DNA of 64,000 nt from Bailinhaonella thermotolerans (GCF_003594875.1 NZ_QZEY01000003.1:496001-560000); one strand, 5' to 3'. Counted from the first letter of the stretch, positions 1 to 10,208 are shown. Numbers and translations are program-made. The notes: a model not told the origin generated them from the sequence alone.

Positions 1-1016
1 CGCACGGCCCACAGCGGCGGGGCCGCGACGAGCACGGGCAGCCAGCGCAGGCCCAGCTCGGCCGGGCCCGGCGGCACCGCGATGACGTCCGTGACGTACA
101 GCCCGGCCAGCGGCGTGACCGTCCCCAGCAGCAGCAGGCCCCCGGCGGCGGACGCGACCGCCCACGCCAGCCGCAGCGGCCCCGGGTCGGCCGGGTCCTT
201 TCGCAGCCGGGCGGCGGTCACCGAGTCCAGGTCCAGCATCGGCACCGTCAGCAGCAGCAACAGCCCGTAGAGCGCGGTCCACACGGTCAGCGACGCGGCG
301 GGCTCGGGCGCCGCCGTGATCGCGATCGTGGTCACCAGGTGCGGCGCCATGTTGACCAGGAACGGCGCGGCCAGGCGCGCGTGCTCGGCCGGCAGCGACC
401 GCCGCCCCCGGCCGCCCTCGGCCGCCTCCTGCCCCGGCGAGCGCGGCAGCCGCCGTACGGCCAGCGCGAGCAGCCCGGCCTCCGCGAACGCGCCCACGGC
501 GGGGGACAGCCCGCCCACGGCGGCGGCGGGCAGCGGCGTGAGGGCCAGGCAGGCCGCGGCCGTCAGCACCGTCACCCCGACGCGGATGAAGGTGGCCGAC
601 GCGATCCGCCCGGTGCCCCCGGCGAGGATCAGGCGCCCGTGGAGGTACCGCCGCAGGGCCACGGCCGGCGGGGCGGGCGCGGCGGCCAGCAGGCAGTACC
701 GGAAGTCGTCCCGGAACTCCGGCGGCAGCGGCGCGGCCAGCGGCGGGATCGCGGCCACGGCCACCAGCAGCGCCCCGCCGCAGAGCCCCACGAGCAGGGA
801 GTACCGGAGCAGCGCCCGCGGCGTGCGGGTGCCCTCCGCGGTCACCACCAGCGGCGCCATCGCCAGCGCCACCGAGTTCGCGATCACGAGCACGGACATC
901 GCGGCCCCGATCGCCGCCAGCGCGTCGGCCCCGTCCGGGGCCCGGCTCACGAGCGCCGTCGCCGCCGGGATCTCCGCGGCGAGCACCGCCGACCCCACGG
1001 CCGTCGGCGCCCACAC
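1..1016 (-). CDS. Multi-pass membrane protein, MATE/MOP-flippase-like (3' end outside window)
   Basis: Reading the minus strand gives an uninterrupted frame that leaves the window at base 1, so the C-terminus is missing. The translation is a chain of long hydrophobic segments, for example one containing [20 protein letters not shown], separated by short Arg-rich loops such as [18 protein letters not shown]. That layout resembles MATE/MOP-type exporters and flippases; the family call is inference. The first in-frame GTG is at 1016, just before the first hydrophobic segment. The same frame stays open towards 1098 without an ATG or GTG, so the true start is uncertain. It follows the SagB-type gene closely on the same strand and may export or flip the product of that cassette. 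Confidence 0.6.
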   Translation of the reverse strand, partial: MWAPTAVGSAVLAAEIPAATALVSRAPDGADALAAIGAAMSVLVIANSVALAMAPLVVTAEGTRTPRALLRYSLLVGLCGGALLVAVAAIPPLAAPLPPEFRDDFRYCLLAAAPAPPAVALRRYLHGRLILAGGTGRIASATFIRVGVTVLTAAACLALTPLPAAAVGGLSPAVGAFAEAGLLALAVRRLPRSPGQEAAEGGRGRRSLPAEHARLAAPFLVNMAPHLVTTIAITAAPEPAASLTVWTALYGLLLLLTVPMLDLDSVTAARLRKDPADPGPLRLAWAVASAAGGLLLLGTVTPLAGLYVTDVIAVPPGPAELGLRWLPVLVAAPPLWAV

Positions 1017-1098
1017 CCGCAGGATCCGCCGGAGCGGCCCGGCGCCGGAGCGTTCCAGCTCAGCGGCGAGCGGCCCGTGGTCTCCCCGAGTACCCAGG

Positions 1099-2223
1099 TC
1101 AGGTCCCTTCAGGCGGCGGCGCGAGCCCGGCGCGGTCCAGGCCGCGGGGCAGCGCGCCGGAGCGTCCGGCGGGCTCGGCGGGGCGGCCCGCCCCGAGGAC
1201 GTAGACGCAGCCCTCGGCCACGCCGTCAACGCCGAGCAGGGCATCCACCTCCGTGTCGGCGAAGGCGGCCGTCTGGAACGGGCCCAGGCCCAGCGCGGTG
1301 CAGGTGAGGACGAAGGTCTGGCCCAGGTGCCCGGCGTTCAGGGTCATGATCCGGTAGGTGCGCGGATCGCGGTACTTGTACATCGAACGGGCGAAGACGG
1401 CGGTCAGCAGGCACAGGAACGCCGCCCGCCCGAACCCCTGGCGGTAGGTCAGCCGCTCGGCCGTCTCGGCGTCGAACCCCTCGGCGACCAGCTCCAGCGA
1501 GTGGTTCTCCGCGCGGTAGTGGTACACGCCGGGGGCCACGTCCTCGACGTCGAGCACGGCGACGTACGCCTCCAGCTCGTGCCGGGCGCCGCCCGCCGGG
1601 CTGGTCTTGAGCATGAGCGTGCCGTACCGGCCGGCGTCGATGAAGTGCATCGGCGCGAACGTGTAGTGCAGCACGGCCGAGAGGGTCGGCAGGTCCACGG
1701 GGCCGGGGGCGAACTCGCGGTGGGTGCGGCGGCCGAGCAGCACCTCGGAGAACCCGGCGTCGAGCGGCGGATGCGCCCGGGGCAGGTAGAGCCGCGGCGC
1801 GCCGGGCCGCGAGGAGAAGGGTGCGGGCGCGGGGTCGCGGGTCACCTCCGCGGCCACCCGCTCGCGTTCGGCGGGTTCGACCGCGAACTCCGCGTCGCGG
1901 CTGGCGAAGTGCAGGAACTGCGCGGCCGTCCCCCAGTCCGCCCAGGCCCGCGTCAGCGTCTCGTCGGCGGGGTCCGCGCCCTCTTCGCGCAGCAGCCCGT
2001 TCTCCACCAGCACGGAGATGGCCTCGCGCACCGAATCGGGATCGTAGTCCTCGTCGGCGTACGCGCTGACGACCTTTTCCGGGTCGGTCCACTCGTCGAA
2101 GCGCGCCAGCAATTCCACCGCCGGAGCGTCCACCGCGAACGCCGCGCGCGTCAAGTAGTCCTGCGCGGTGAATTCGCCGTCATCCCAGTACAGGACCAGG
2201 GTGCGGGAACGACGTAACTGCAT
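1099..2223 (-). CDS. SagB-type dehydrogenase (nitroreductase fold)
   Basis: 374 residues from ATG. The C-terminal two thirds are a flavin nitroreductase domain of the SagB/ThcOx type: it opens with LLGRRTHREFAPGPVDLPTL, which in the family begins the FMN-binding fold, and carries MTLNAGHLGQTFVLTCTALG and GCVYVLGAG near the end. Such enzymes oxidise azolines to azoles in TOMM/RiPP pathways using FMN. The first ~90 residues (LVLYWDDGEFTAQDY... ISVLVENGLL) look like a small winged-helix module, possibly a RiPP recognition element; this is inference. A 50-residue peptide gene lies upstream on the same strand, separated by a perfect hairpin. No YcaO cyclodehydratase is visible in the window, so its substrate is unknown. 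Confidence 0.85.
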   Translation of the reverse strand: MQLRRSRTLVLYWDDGEFTAQDYLTRAAFAVDAPAVELLARFDEWTDPEKVVSAYADEDYDPDSVREAISVLVENGLLREEGADPADETLTRAWADWGTAAQFLHFASRDAEFAVEPAERERVAAEVTRDPAPAPFSSRPGAPRLYLPRAHPPLDAGFSEVLLGRRTHREFAPGPVDLPTLSAVLHYTFAPMHFIDAGRYGTLMLKTSPAGGARHELEAYVAVLDVEDVAPGVYHYRAENHSLELVAEGFDAETAERLTYRQGFGRAAFLCLLTAVFARSMYKYRDPRTYRIMTLNAGHLGQTFVLTCTALGLGPFQTAAFADTEVDALLGVDGVAEGCVYVLGAGRPAEPAGRSGALPRGLDRAGLAPPPEGT

Positions 2224-2251
2224 GCGGCCCTTCTTCGCCGAATGGGAGGAC

Positions 2252-2282
2252 GGTCACGGGGGGAGGAGATCCCCCCGTGACC
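2252..2282 (-). terminator. Perfect 13-bp hairpin between peptide gene and SagB gene
   Basis: Arms GGTCACGGGGGGA (2252-2264) and TCCCCCCGTGACC (2270-2282) pair without mismatch around a 5-base loop. It lies between the stop of the 50-residue peptide (2319) and the SagB start (2223). No U-tract follows. A partial terminator or mRNA 3'-stabiliser here would let a precursor transcript accumulate above the enzyme transcript, a common arrangement in RiPP operons (inference). Confidence 0.7.
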
Positions 2283-2318
2283 CGCAAGCCGGTACGCGTG
2301 AGCCGCGGGCCAGCGGCT

Positions 2319-2471
2319 TCAGCTCTCCGGAGTGTCGCGCTTCTCGTCGGCGGCCTTGTAGTACGGCGTCGGCTTACGCGTCTTCTTGCCGCGCACCTCG
2401 ATGCGCAGAGCCCGCTTTTTCACGTCCGGCGTCTCCTTTCGGGCGTCGATCTGTCCCCTCAATTCAGACAT
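2319..2471 (-). CDS. Small basic peptide, candidate RiPP precursor
   Basis: A 50-codon frame, ATG at 2471, stop TGA ending at 2319. The peptide begins MSELRGQIDARKETPD, has a highly basic middle (VKKRALRIEVRGKKTRK), then PTPYYKAADEK and ends RDTPES. It has no signal peptide and no membrane segment. It contains no Cys and only a few Ser/Thr, so if SagB acts on it the chemistry is not a classical Cys-thiazole series. Its position immediately upstream of the SagB-type dehydrogenase, on the same strand and separated by a hairpin, is the main reason to propose a precursor role. The ribosome binding site is weak (GGTCTCACC precedes ATG). I do not recognise the family; it could also be an unrelated small basic protein. 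Confidence 0.5.
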   Translation of the reverse strand: MSELRGQIDARKETPDVKKRALRIEVRGKKTRKPTPYYKAADEKRDTPES

Positions 2472-2515
2472 GGTGAGACCCCGTATTGTCAATCATGGAT
2501 TCAAAGACGCGCCCC

Positions 2516-2544
2516 GACCTGGACCTACGCCGGAGACCTAGGTC
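2516..2544. promoter_or_regulatory. GACCT repeats with palindrome, possible regulator site
   Basis: Three GACCT copies (2516-2520, 2522-2526, 2535-2539), the last forming the palindrome GACCTAGGTC (2535-2544). They lie 45-75 bases upstream of the small peptide gene in its promoter region. Operator function is inference. Confidence 0.3.
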
Positions 2545-2552
2545 GGAAATGA

Positions 2553-2584
2553 CGAACCCCGCCGCGGATTCGCGGCGGGGTTCG
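2553..2584 (-). terminator. Terminator hairpin after sdhCAB
   Basis: A perfect 14-bp stem, CGAACCCCGCCGCG (2553-2566) with CGCGGCGGGGTTCG (2571-2584), and a GATT loop. It starts 17 bases beyond the sdhB stop on the minus strand and separates the operon from the peptide/SagB cassette. Confidence 0.8.
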
Positions 2585-2600
2585 CGGGGGCCGTACGGCG

Positions 2601-3337
2601 TCAGCCGCGGGTGGCCTTGAGGTAGTCGCGGTTCATGCGCGCGATCGTCTCCAGGGGGATGCCCTTGGGGCAGACCGCGGTGCACTCGCCGATGTTGGTG
2701 CAGCCGCCGAAGCCGAGCTCGTCGGCGGTGTCCACCATGGCCTTGACGCGGGAGTCGCGCTCGGGCTGGCCCTGCGGCATCAGGCCCAGGTGGGTGATCT
2801 TCGCGGCGGTGAACAGCGAGGCGGAGCCGTTCGGGCAGGCCGCCACGCACGCGCCGCAGCCGATGCAGACGGCGGCCTCGAACGCCTTGTCGGCGTCGGG
2901 CTTGGGCACCGGAACCGCGTGGGCCTCGGGGGCCGAGCCGGTCGGGACCGAGATGTAGCCGCCGGCCTCGATGATGCGGTCGAAGGCGGAACGGTCCACG
3001 ACCAGGTCCTTCACCACCGGGAACGGCGCCGCGCGCCACGGCTCGATGGTGATGGTCTCGCCGTCCTTGAAGTGCCGCATGTGGAGCTGGCAGGTCGTGG
3101 TGGCGCGCTGCTCGCCGTGCGGCACGCCGTTGATGACCATGCCGCACATGCCGCAGATGCCCTCGCGGCAGTCGTGGTCGAACGCCACCGGCTCCTCGCC
3201 CTCGAGGATGAGGCGCTCGTTGAGCACGTCGAGCATCTCCAGGAACGACATGTCGGGGGACACGTCGTCGAGCTGGTAGGTGACCATGCGCCCGGCGTCG
3301 TCGGCGTTCTTCTGCCGCCAGATCTGGAGCGTGAGTT

Positions 3338-3341
<4 letters not shown>
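2601..3341 (-). CDS. sdhB: Succinate dehydrogenase iron-sulfur subunit
   Basis: 246 residues from GTG 3341; the GTG overlaps the sdhA stop as GTGA. SdhB carries electrons from the flavoprotein to quinone in complex II at the inner face of the membrane. The [2Fe-2S] ligands are visible in [10 protein letters not shown] plus the later TTTCQLHM. The [4Fe-4S] motif is [12 protein letters not shown], and the third cluster follows in [18 protein letters not shown]. Size and order match actinobacterial three-gene complexes. It is the last gene of sdhCAB and is followed by a strong terminator. Longer same-frame starts would run into sdhA and are not credible. Confidence 0.97.
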
Positions 3342-5262
<1,921 letters not shown>

Positions 5263-5266
<4 letters not shown>

Positions 5267-6045
5267 TTCACAACTCCGATCACGACCGCCGCCGGGCCCA
5301 CCAGGAAGCCGAGGATCAGCAGCGTGGAGGCGCCGGTGGCGAAGAGGTTGATGCCGCGCTGCCTGCGGGCGTTGCTCAGGCCCAGGGTCTGGAACGCGCT
5401 CCACAGGCCGTGCCGCAGGTGCATGCCGAGCAGGACCAGCGGGACGACGTAGGCGGCGACGATGTACCACCGCTGGAAGTCGGCCACGAACCTGTCGTAC
5501 GGCGTGGCCCCGGTGCCCGCCGGGTTCGCGACCCCCAGCGTCAGGTCCAGGAGGTGGTAGAGGATGTAGGCCAGGATGATCACGCCGCCCCAGCGCATCG
5601 TGCGCGAGGCGTAGGTCTGCTGCACGCTCTTGCGCTTGGCCTTGTACGCCACGGGCCGGGCGCGCTTGGCGCGGACGGTGAGCACGGTGGCGGAGATCAT
5701 GTGCGCGAACACGGCGACGAGCAGGCCGACGCGCATGATCCACAGGAAGCCCTCGTGCGGGAGCGCGGGCTCGCCGATGGTGCGCAGCCAGTGCGAGTAG
5801 TGGTTGAAGTCTTCCCTGCCGAACAGGACCTTGAGGTTCCCGATCATGTGCAGGACGAGGAACGCGATCATGACCACGCCGCTCACGGCCATGACGGCCT
5901 TGAGCAGGATCGAGGAGCGGCGGGAGCCGGTCCGCGGCTTGCGGGCCTTCTGCGCGTGCACGGCGACCGGGCTCAGGCGGTTGCCCGCCTGGGCGCTCGT
6001 GGGGGAGGTCGCCTGTGCTTTGGGGGGCGATGAGACTGCTGACAC
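5263..6045 (-). CDS. sdhC: Succinate dehydrogenase cytochrome b subunit
   Basis: About 260 residues from GTG 6045, chosen because upstream in-frame sequence loses coding character and approaches the divergent regulator. It anchors complex II and passes electrons to menaquinone through haem b. Five hydrophobic segments are visible, with histidines in [31 protein letters not shown] and [12 protein letters not shown] that are candidates for haem ligands. No sdhD follows, which is normal for this one-subunit anchor class. The ~45-residue N-terminus is polar and poorly conserved in appearance. First gene of the operon; its promoter shares a 134-bp gap with a LysR gene. Confidence 0.95.
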
Positions 6046-6104
6046 GGCATGAACGGTATGTCCGACTCGAAGTGCCCGTCCAAGACATGATGGCGCTGGT
6101 TTCG

Positions 6105-6119
6105 ATAGCCTGGGGCTAT
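6105..6119. promoter_or_regulatory. LysR-type operator (T-N11-A palindrome)
   Basis: ATAGCC-TGG-GGCTAT is a perfect 15-bp inverted repeat that satisfies the LysR-family T-N11-A rule (T at 6106, A at 6118). It sits 61 bases before the LysR start and 60 bases before sdhC, so it could serve autoregulation, sdh control, or both. Confidence 0.65.
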
Positions 6120-6179
6120 TAACCGTGCGCCACAACGCTTCTCGTATTCCGGACGGTTCCCGAGCGTGAGGCATTTCAC

Positions 6180-7118
6180 ATGCAGTTACAGCAACTCGCC
6201 TACTTCGTCGCGGTCGCCGAGAGCCGCCACTTCACCCAGGCGGCCGAGCGGATGCGGGTCGCCCAGCCGTCCCTGAGCAAGCAGATCAAGGCGCTGGAAC
6301 AGGAGCTGGGAGCGCCCCTGTTCAGCCGCGCCAGGGGCAACATCGCGCTCACCCCGGCGGGGGAGGCGCTGCTGCCGCTGGCCCGCCGCATCCTCGCCGA
6401 CACCGAGACCGCGCGGCGGGAGGTCCAGGAGCTCGCCGGGCTGCGCCGGGGACGGCTGCGGCTGGGGGCCACGCCCTCGCTGTGCGCCGGGCTCCTGGCC
6501 GACGCGCTGGCGGACTACCGCCGGGACTACCCGGGCATCGAGATCCTGGTCGAGGAGGGCGGCTCGCGGGACCTCGTGCGCGACCTCGCCCGGGGCCAGC
6601 TCGACCTGGCGCTGCTCATCATGCCGCTGCACAGCACCGACCCGGCCCTGGTCACCGAGGAGATCCTGCGCGAGAACCTCGTCGTCGCCGACACCGGCCC
6701 GGCCCCGCGCCGGCCGTACGCCCGCATCGAGGACCTCCGCGACCGGCCGGTGGTCATGTTCCGGCGGGGCTACGACCTGCGCGAGGCGACGCTGCAGGCC
6801 TGCCGCCAGGCCGGGTTCGAGCCCCGCTTCTCGGTGGAGGGCGGCGAGATGGACGCCGTCCTGCGCTTCGTCGAGGCGGGCCTGGGCATCGCCGTGGTCC
6901 CCAGCATGGTCCTGGACGGCCGCCCCCGGCTGCGCGGGACCCCGCTGGCCCCGCCCGGCCTGGAACGCCGCATCGCGCTGGCCCACCGCAAGGACGTCGA
7001 GCCCCCGCACGCCGCCCGCGCCTTCCGCGCCACCCTCCTCGGCCACCTCCACACCGCCGCCGCCACCGGCACCCTCCCTCCAGGCGTGGACCTCCTCACC
7101 CGGAACCCCCCGGCGTGA
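6180..7118 (+). CDS. LysR-family transcriptional regulator
   Basis: 312 residues from ATG. The N-terminal winged helix-turn-helix is clear: LQQLAYFVAVAESRHFTQAAERMRV, then QPSLSKQIKALEQELGAPLF and the wing TPAGEALLPLARRI. The effector domain follows (RLRLGATPSLCAGLLADALADY, DLALLIMP, GLGIAVVPSMVL). It is transcribed divergently from sdhCAB across a gap holding a T-N11-A palindrome, so control of sdhCAB is a reasonable hypothesis. The inducer cannot be read from sequence. Confidence 0.93.
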   Translation: MQLQQLAYFVAVAESRHFTQAAERMRVAQPSLSKQIKALEQELGAPLFSRARGNIALTPAGEALLPLARRILADTETARREVQELAGLRRGRLRLGATPSLCAGLLADALADYRRDYPGIEILVEEGGSRDLVRDLARGQLDLALLIMPLHSTDPALVTEEILRENLVVADTGPAPRRPYARIEDLRDRPVVMFRRGYDLREATLQACRQAGFEPRFSVEGGEMDAVLRFVEAGLGIAVVPSMVLDGRPRLRGTPLAPPGLERRIALAHRKDVEPPHAARAFRATLLGHLHTAAATGTLPPGVDLLTRNPPA

Positions 7119-7168
7119 CCTCGCCCCGCGATTCCCGCACAGGTTCCCGGATCGCGAGATCACGGCGG
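7110..7168. terminator. GTGATC-family inverted repeat between convergent genes
   Basis: Arms 7110-7124 and 7154-7168 (GCGAGATCACGGCGG) pair at 13 of 15 positions. The first arm covers the LysR stop codon. The genes on both sides converge here, as at the other members of this repeat family (17241, 46788, 60633, 63225), suggesting a bidirectional terminator. Confidence 0.55.
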
Positions 7169-7215
7169 GGTTTCAGCGGGTTTCGGCGGGGTTTCGGCGG
7201 GGGTGGCAGCCGGGG

Positions 7216-7797
7216 TCAGGAGGGGGCGCGGAGGAGTTCGGCGCCGGCGGGCGGGGTGATCCACTCGGCGGTGACGAGCCGGGCGGTCAGGCGATAGTCG
7301 AAGCCCTTCCCGGCCGGGGAGGAGCCGCTGATGTCGCCTGGGCCGTGGACCTGGACCGGGATCTGGAGGAGGCGGTCGTCGCCGATGTGGTCGTCCTCCC
7401 AGACCTCGATCACGAAGCGCGCGCCCTCCGGGGCGTACACGTGGGCGTACGGCCCGCCCGCCCGCCGGACGGATCCGGGGGAGCAGCCCTCGGCGGAGGA
7501 CGTCAGGATCCAGCAGGTGTACCGCTTGGTGTCGATCTCGTCCTCGTTGGTCGGCCAGGCGTACCAGTGCTCGCCGTCCTGGGCCTTGATCTCGATGCGG
7601 ACCTCGTCCTCGCCGCTCTCCTCCAGGTCCAGCGCCTCCAGCGAGCCGAGCACGATCTCGTGGTACACCGCCTGCCGGGCGGTGGCGCCCGCGCGGGCCG
7701 GGACGGCGGCGGCCGCGGGCGCGGGCGCGGCGGCCAGGGCGAGGGCGCCGGTCGTCGCGGCGGCGAGCAGGGCCTTCATCGCGGTACGGGTCGTCAT
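7216..7797 (-). CDS. Secreted C2-like domain protein (paralogue 2)
   Basis: 193 residues with a clear signal peptide (MTTRTAMKALLAAATTGALA... APAAAA). The mature protein holds LDLEESGEDEVRIEIKAQDG, later YAWPTNEDEID, and FVIEVWEDDHIGDDRLL. The acidic WEDDxxGDD loop after a beta-strand and the earlier EESGEDE stretch resemble the calcium-binding loops of C2 domains; this is inference. Its neighbour at 7807-8316 has the same segments in the same order, so the two are tandem duplicates. They form an operon with nine bases between them. Cys residues in YTCWILTSSAEGCSP could form a disulfide. Function unknown. Confidence 0.8.
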   Translation of the reverse strand: MTTRTAMKALLAAATTGALALAAAPAPAAAAVPARAGATARQAVYHEIVLGSLEALDLEESGEDEVRIEIKAQDGEHWYAWPTNEDEIDTKRYTCWILTSSAEGCSPGSVRRAGGPYAHVYAPEGARFVIEVWEDDHIGDDRLLQIPVQVHGPGDISGSSPAGKGFDYRLTARLVTAEWITPPAGAELLRAPS

Positions 7798-7806
7798 CGC
7801 GGCCTC

Positions 7807-8316
7807 TCAGAGGTAGACGGGGGTCAGGGTGAACTTCAGGACGTAGTGGTGACCGCCGATCTGGGCCTCCTCGACGATCCGCTGCTCCTCGCTGATCGGG
7901 CGCAGGCCCACGGGGACGTTCATGAGCAGGTCGTCGCCGGCGAGGTCGTCCTCCCACAACTGGACGTAGAGGAACTTGAGGTTCGTGGGATAGCGCGGCG
8001 CGTAGAAGCCGCCGCCGGAGCGCTGGTTGGTCCCCGCCGGGCACGCCTCGCGGAAGCTGACGCAGTCCCGCGCGGCGACGGACAGCTCGTCGCCCTCCTT
8101 CATCGGCCAGGCCTGGAACGGCTTGCCCGACCCGTCGTGGTACATCCGCACGAAGATCTCGTCGTGGCCGCTCTCCTCCAGGTCGTACGCGATGATCTGG
8201 TCGAGGTGGACCCGCACGTAGGGCGCCCCGTCGGCGGCGCGCGCCGTACCCGCGGGGACGAGCGCGGCCACGGCGACGGCGACGGCCGGCAGCAGGCGGG
8301 CGAGCAGACGTCTCAT
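7807..8316 (-). CDS. Secreted C2-like domain protein (paralogue 1)
   Basis: 169 residues from ATG 8316, which follows a GGGAGGG ribosome site. Signal peptide: MRRLLARLLPAVAVAVAALV... AGTARA. The mature part begins APYVRVHLDQIIAYDLEESG, continues HDEIFVRMYHDG and later FLYVQLWEDDLAGDDLLM, matching the downstream paralogue. The Cys pair in DCVSFREACPAG is also conserved in position. The acidic loops suggest a Ca2+-dependent beta-sandwich of the C2 type (inference). First gene of a two-gene operon; no recognised enzymatic motif. Confidence 0.8.
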   Translation of the reverse strand: MRRLLARLLPAVAVAVAALVPAGTARAADGAPYVRVHLDQIIAYDLEESGHDEIFVRMYHDGSGKPFQAWPMKEGDELSVAARDCVSFREACPAGTNQRSGGGFYAPRYPTNLKFLYVQLWEDDLAGDDLLMNVPVGLRPISEEQRIVEEAQIGGHHYVLKFTLTPVYL

Positions 8317-8424
8317 GCCGTTCCCTCCCATTTCCGGATTCGGGGCCTCGGTTGAGGCCGCCGACCTCAGAGGGTGGCGGAGGGATCTTGGGAACGACTT
8401 GCGAGCCACCAGCGGGCCAGGCGC

Positions 8425-8527
8425 CGGCCGTACGGCGGGCCGGGCGCGAGTAGTACGGCGGGCCGGATGCGAGCCGTACGGCGGGCGCGAGTAGTTCGGC
8501 GGGCCGGGCGTGAGCCGTGCGGCGGGT
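8425..8527. repeat. CCGTACGG-type repeat cluster
   Basis: About five imperfect copies of a ~22-bp unit around CGTACGGCGGGC. Each core is part of the palindrome GCCGTACGGC. The cluster ends at the stop of the membrane protein gene at 8527. Similar clusters occur at 13376, 34428, 37662 and 47466. Confidence 0.6.
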
Positions 8528-9078
8528 CAGGCGTCGTCGTGCTCGTCGCGTTCGTCGTCCTCGTCGGGGACGGGGTCGGGCATGCGCCAGCCGACGATGA
8601 TCAGCGGCATCACCAGGTGGGTGAGCCAGATCGCCAGGAGGAGGATGAACACTGCCGCCGCGGGGATGCGGGCCGTATCGCCCTCGCCCCAGGTGCCGGC
8701 CACCACCGCCGCCAGGGCCAGCCCGATCAGCCCGAACGTGATCCGGTGCCCGGTCGCGACCGCGCGCAGCCGTTCGGCCGCCTGGCGCTCGTCGAGCATC
8801 CGCGCGGGCAGGGCGGCGGTGCCGCGGCTCGCGACGTTGAGCAGCGTGACCGCGGGCAGGTAGATCACCAGCATGATCGCGAGCAGGACGAAGTTGATCG
8901 TGACGGCGAGGTCGCTCGGGGCCAGGAACCACGAGACCGCCGCGTCGACCCACAGCAGCGCCACGGAGAAGGCCGCCAGGCCGGCGATCACCCGCCGCCT
9001 CGCCCGCGTGGCGTAGGCGGCCGGCGCCATGTCCTTCTCCAGCGCCTCCCGCTGATAGCGCTGCCAGCGCGAGCGCAT
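8527..9078 (-). CDS. Membrane protein paired with an XRE regulator
   Basis: 183 residues from ATG 9078. After a basic N-terminus (MRSRWQRYQREALEKDMAP) there are four hydrophobic segments in two pairs (VIAGLAAFSVALLWVDAAVS, INFVLLAIMLVIYLPAVTLL, ITFGLIGLALAAVVAGTWG, AAVFILLLAIWLTHLVMPLI). The cytoplasmic tail is acidic (DPVPDEDDERDEHDDA). It directly follows a small XRE-type regulator on the same strand, a pairing seen in many Gram-positive genomes. No catalytic motif is visible, and the function is unknown. Confidence 0.8.
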   Translation of the reverse strand: MRSRWQRYQREALEKDMAPAAYATRARRRVIAGLAAFSVALLWVDAAVSWFLAPSDLAVTINFVLLAIMLVIYLPAVTLLNVASRGTAALPARMLDERQAAERLRAVATGHRITFGLIGLALAAVVAGTWGEGDTARIPAAAVFILLLAIWLTHLVMPLIIVGWRMPDPVPDEDDERDEHDDA

Positions 9079-9089
9079 TCCGTCCCCCC

Positions 9090-9323
9090 TCACGATCGGC
9101 TGCCCAGCCGGGGGAAGGGCTTCAGCGAGAAGACCACCTCGACCGGCACCTCGAAGTACTCCGCGATCCGCAGCGCGAGGTACAGGCTGGGGCTGTACTC
9201 GCCCCGCTCCAGGTAGCCCACCGTCTGGTAGTGCACGCCGAGGGCGGTGGCCAGGTCCCGGCGCGAGATGCCGCGCTCGGCTCTCAGCACCGCGATCCGG
9301 TTGAAGACCTCCTCTGAGGACAC
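9090..9323 (-). CDS. XRE-family helix-turn-helix regulator
   Basis: 77 residues, essentially a single HTH_3 domain: NRIAVLRAERGISRRDLATA with recognition segment HYQTVGYLERGEYSPSLYLA, then IAEYFEVPVEVVFSL. Minimal regulators of this type usually control the adjacent membrane protein, here 11 bases downstream. The two form an operon. Confidence 0.9.
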   Translation of the reverse strand: MSSEEVFNRIAVLRAERGISRRDLATALGVHYQTVGYLERGEYSPSLYLALRIAEYFEVPVEVVFSLKPFPRLGSRS

Positions 9324-9353
9324 CGCCCGCTCTCCCTCTCAACGCCCGGACGA

Positions 9354-10208
9354 TCAGTAGCTCGCCTGCGCGGCGCGCGCCCGCTGCCGGGCCTCAAGGC
9401 GCGACCCGGACTCCTTGCGCGTCACGCGGCGCAACAACCACGGCGCCAGCACCATACCCGCGATCGCCCAGGCGCCGAGCACGGCCGCGGTCTCCAGCGT
9501 GCGCCAGTCCTGCCCGATCTCGGCCGCCAGCATCGTGTCCGGCAGCAGCGCCGACCGCAGCCCGAGCCCCTGCCAGTACAGCGGGAACGCCTGCGCCACC
9601 CACTGGACCGGCTCCGGCATCACGCTGATCGGGATCATCACCCCGGAGATGATCATCAGGACCATCATCGGCACGCTGAGCAGGTTGGCCGCGGTGCGCG
9701 GCCCGGGCATGAGGGAGCCGAGCGCGATGCCCAGCGGCAGCACGGCGAGCGTGCCGAGCACCAGCACCCACACCAGCGTGAACCAGTCGCCCGCCGTCTC
9801 CGGCAGCCGCGTCTCGGTGAACAGCAGCGCCGCCGCCAGCATCAGCGCGACGTACGTCAGGATCTGCCCGAGCGCCGAGGCGACCCGCCCGATCGTGTAG
9901 GCGCGGGTGCCGCCGGGCAGCGAGCGCACGCGCAGCAGCGCCCCCTCCTCCCGGTCGGCGGCGATCGTCATCGGCAGGCCCATGATCGCGACCGAGAAGA
10001 CGCTGAAGGCGACGAAGCCGGCCGCCATGATCGACGCCTTGGGCGTGTCGGTGCCCGGCCAGTCCGACCCGCGCTGGGAGATCGCCAGCGCCAGGAAGAT
10101 CCCGACCGTGCCGATCAGCCCGACCCCGACGTCCTTGGGGGAGCGCAGGAACTGGCGGTACTCCACTCCGCCGCGCCGCAGCCCGGCCCGGATCGTCCTC
10201 GCGTTCAC
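9354..10208 (-). CDS. ABC-2 type transporter permease
   Basis: 284 residues from GTG 10208, which overlaps the ATPase stop (GTGA) and follows GGAGG. Six hydrophobic segments are visible (GVGLIGTVGIFLALAIS, MAAGFVAFSVFSVAIMGLPM, ILTYVALMLAAALLF, LVWVLVLGTLAVLPLGIALG, LLSVPMMVLMIISGVMIPIS, AAVLGAWAIAGMVLAPWLL), with the ABC-2 signature-like region before ADREEGALLRVRSLP. With the ATPase upstream it forms an efflux-type exporter. The divergent TetR gene suggests drug or metabolite-responsive expression. Confidence 0.92.
   Translation of the reverse strand: MNARTIRAGLRRGGVEYRQFLRSPKDVGVGLIGTVGIFLALAISQRGSDWPGTDTPKASIMAAGFVAFSVFSVAIMGLPMTIAADREEGALLRVRSLPGGTRAYTIGRVASALGQILTYVALMLAAALLFTETRLPETAGDWFTLVWVLVLGTLAVLPLGIALGSLMPGPRTAANLLSVPMMVLMIISGVMIPISVMPEPVQWVAQAFPLYWQGLGLRSALLPDTMLAAEIGQDWRTLETAAVLGAWAIAGMVLAPWLLRRVTRKESGSRLEARQRARAAQASY

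Noticed and set aside
316-2217. A 633-codon plus-strand frame over the left end
   Set aside because: Shadow of the SagB-type gene and the membrane protein on the minus strand.
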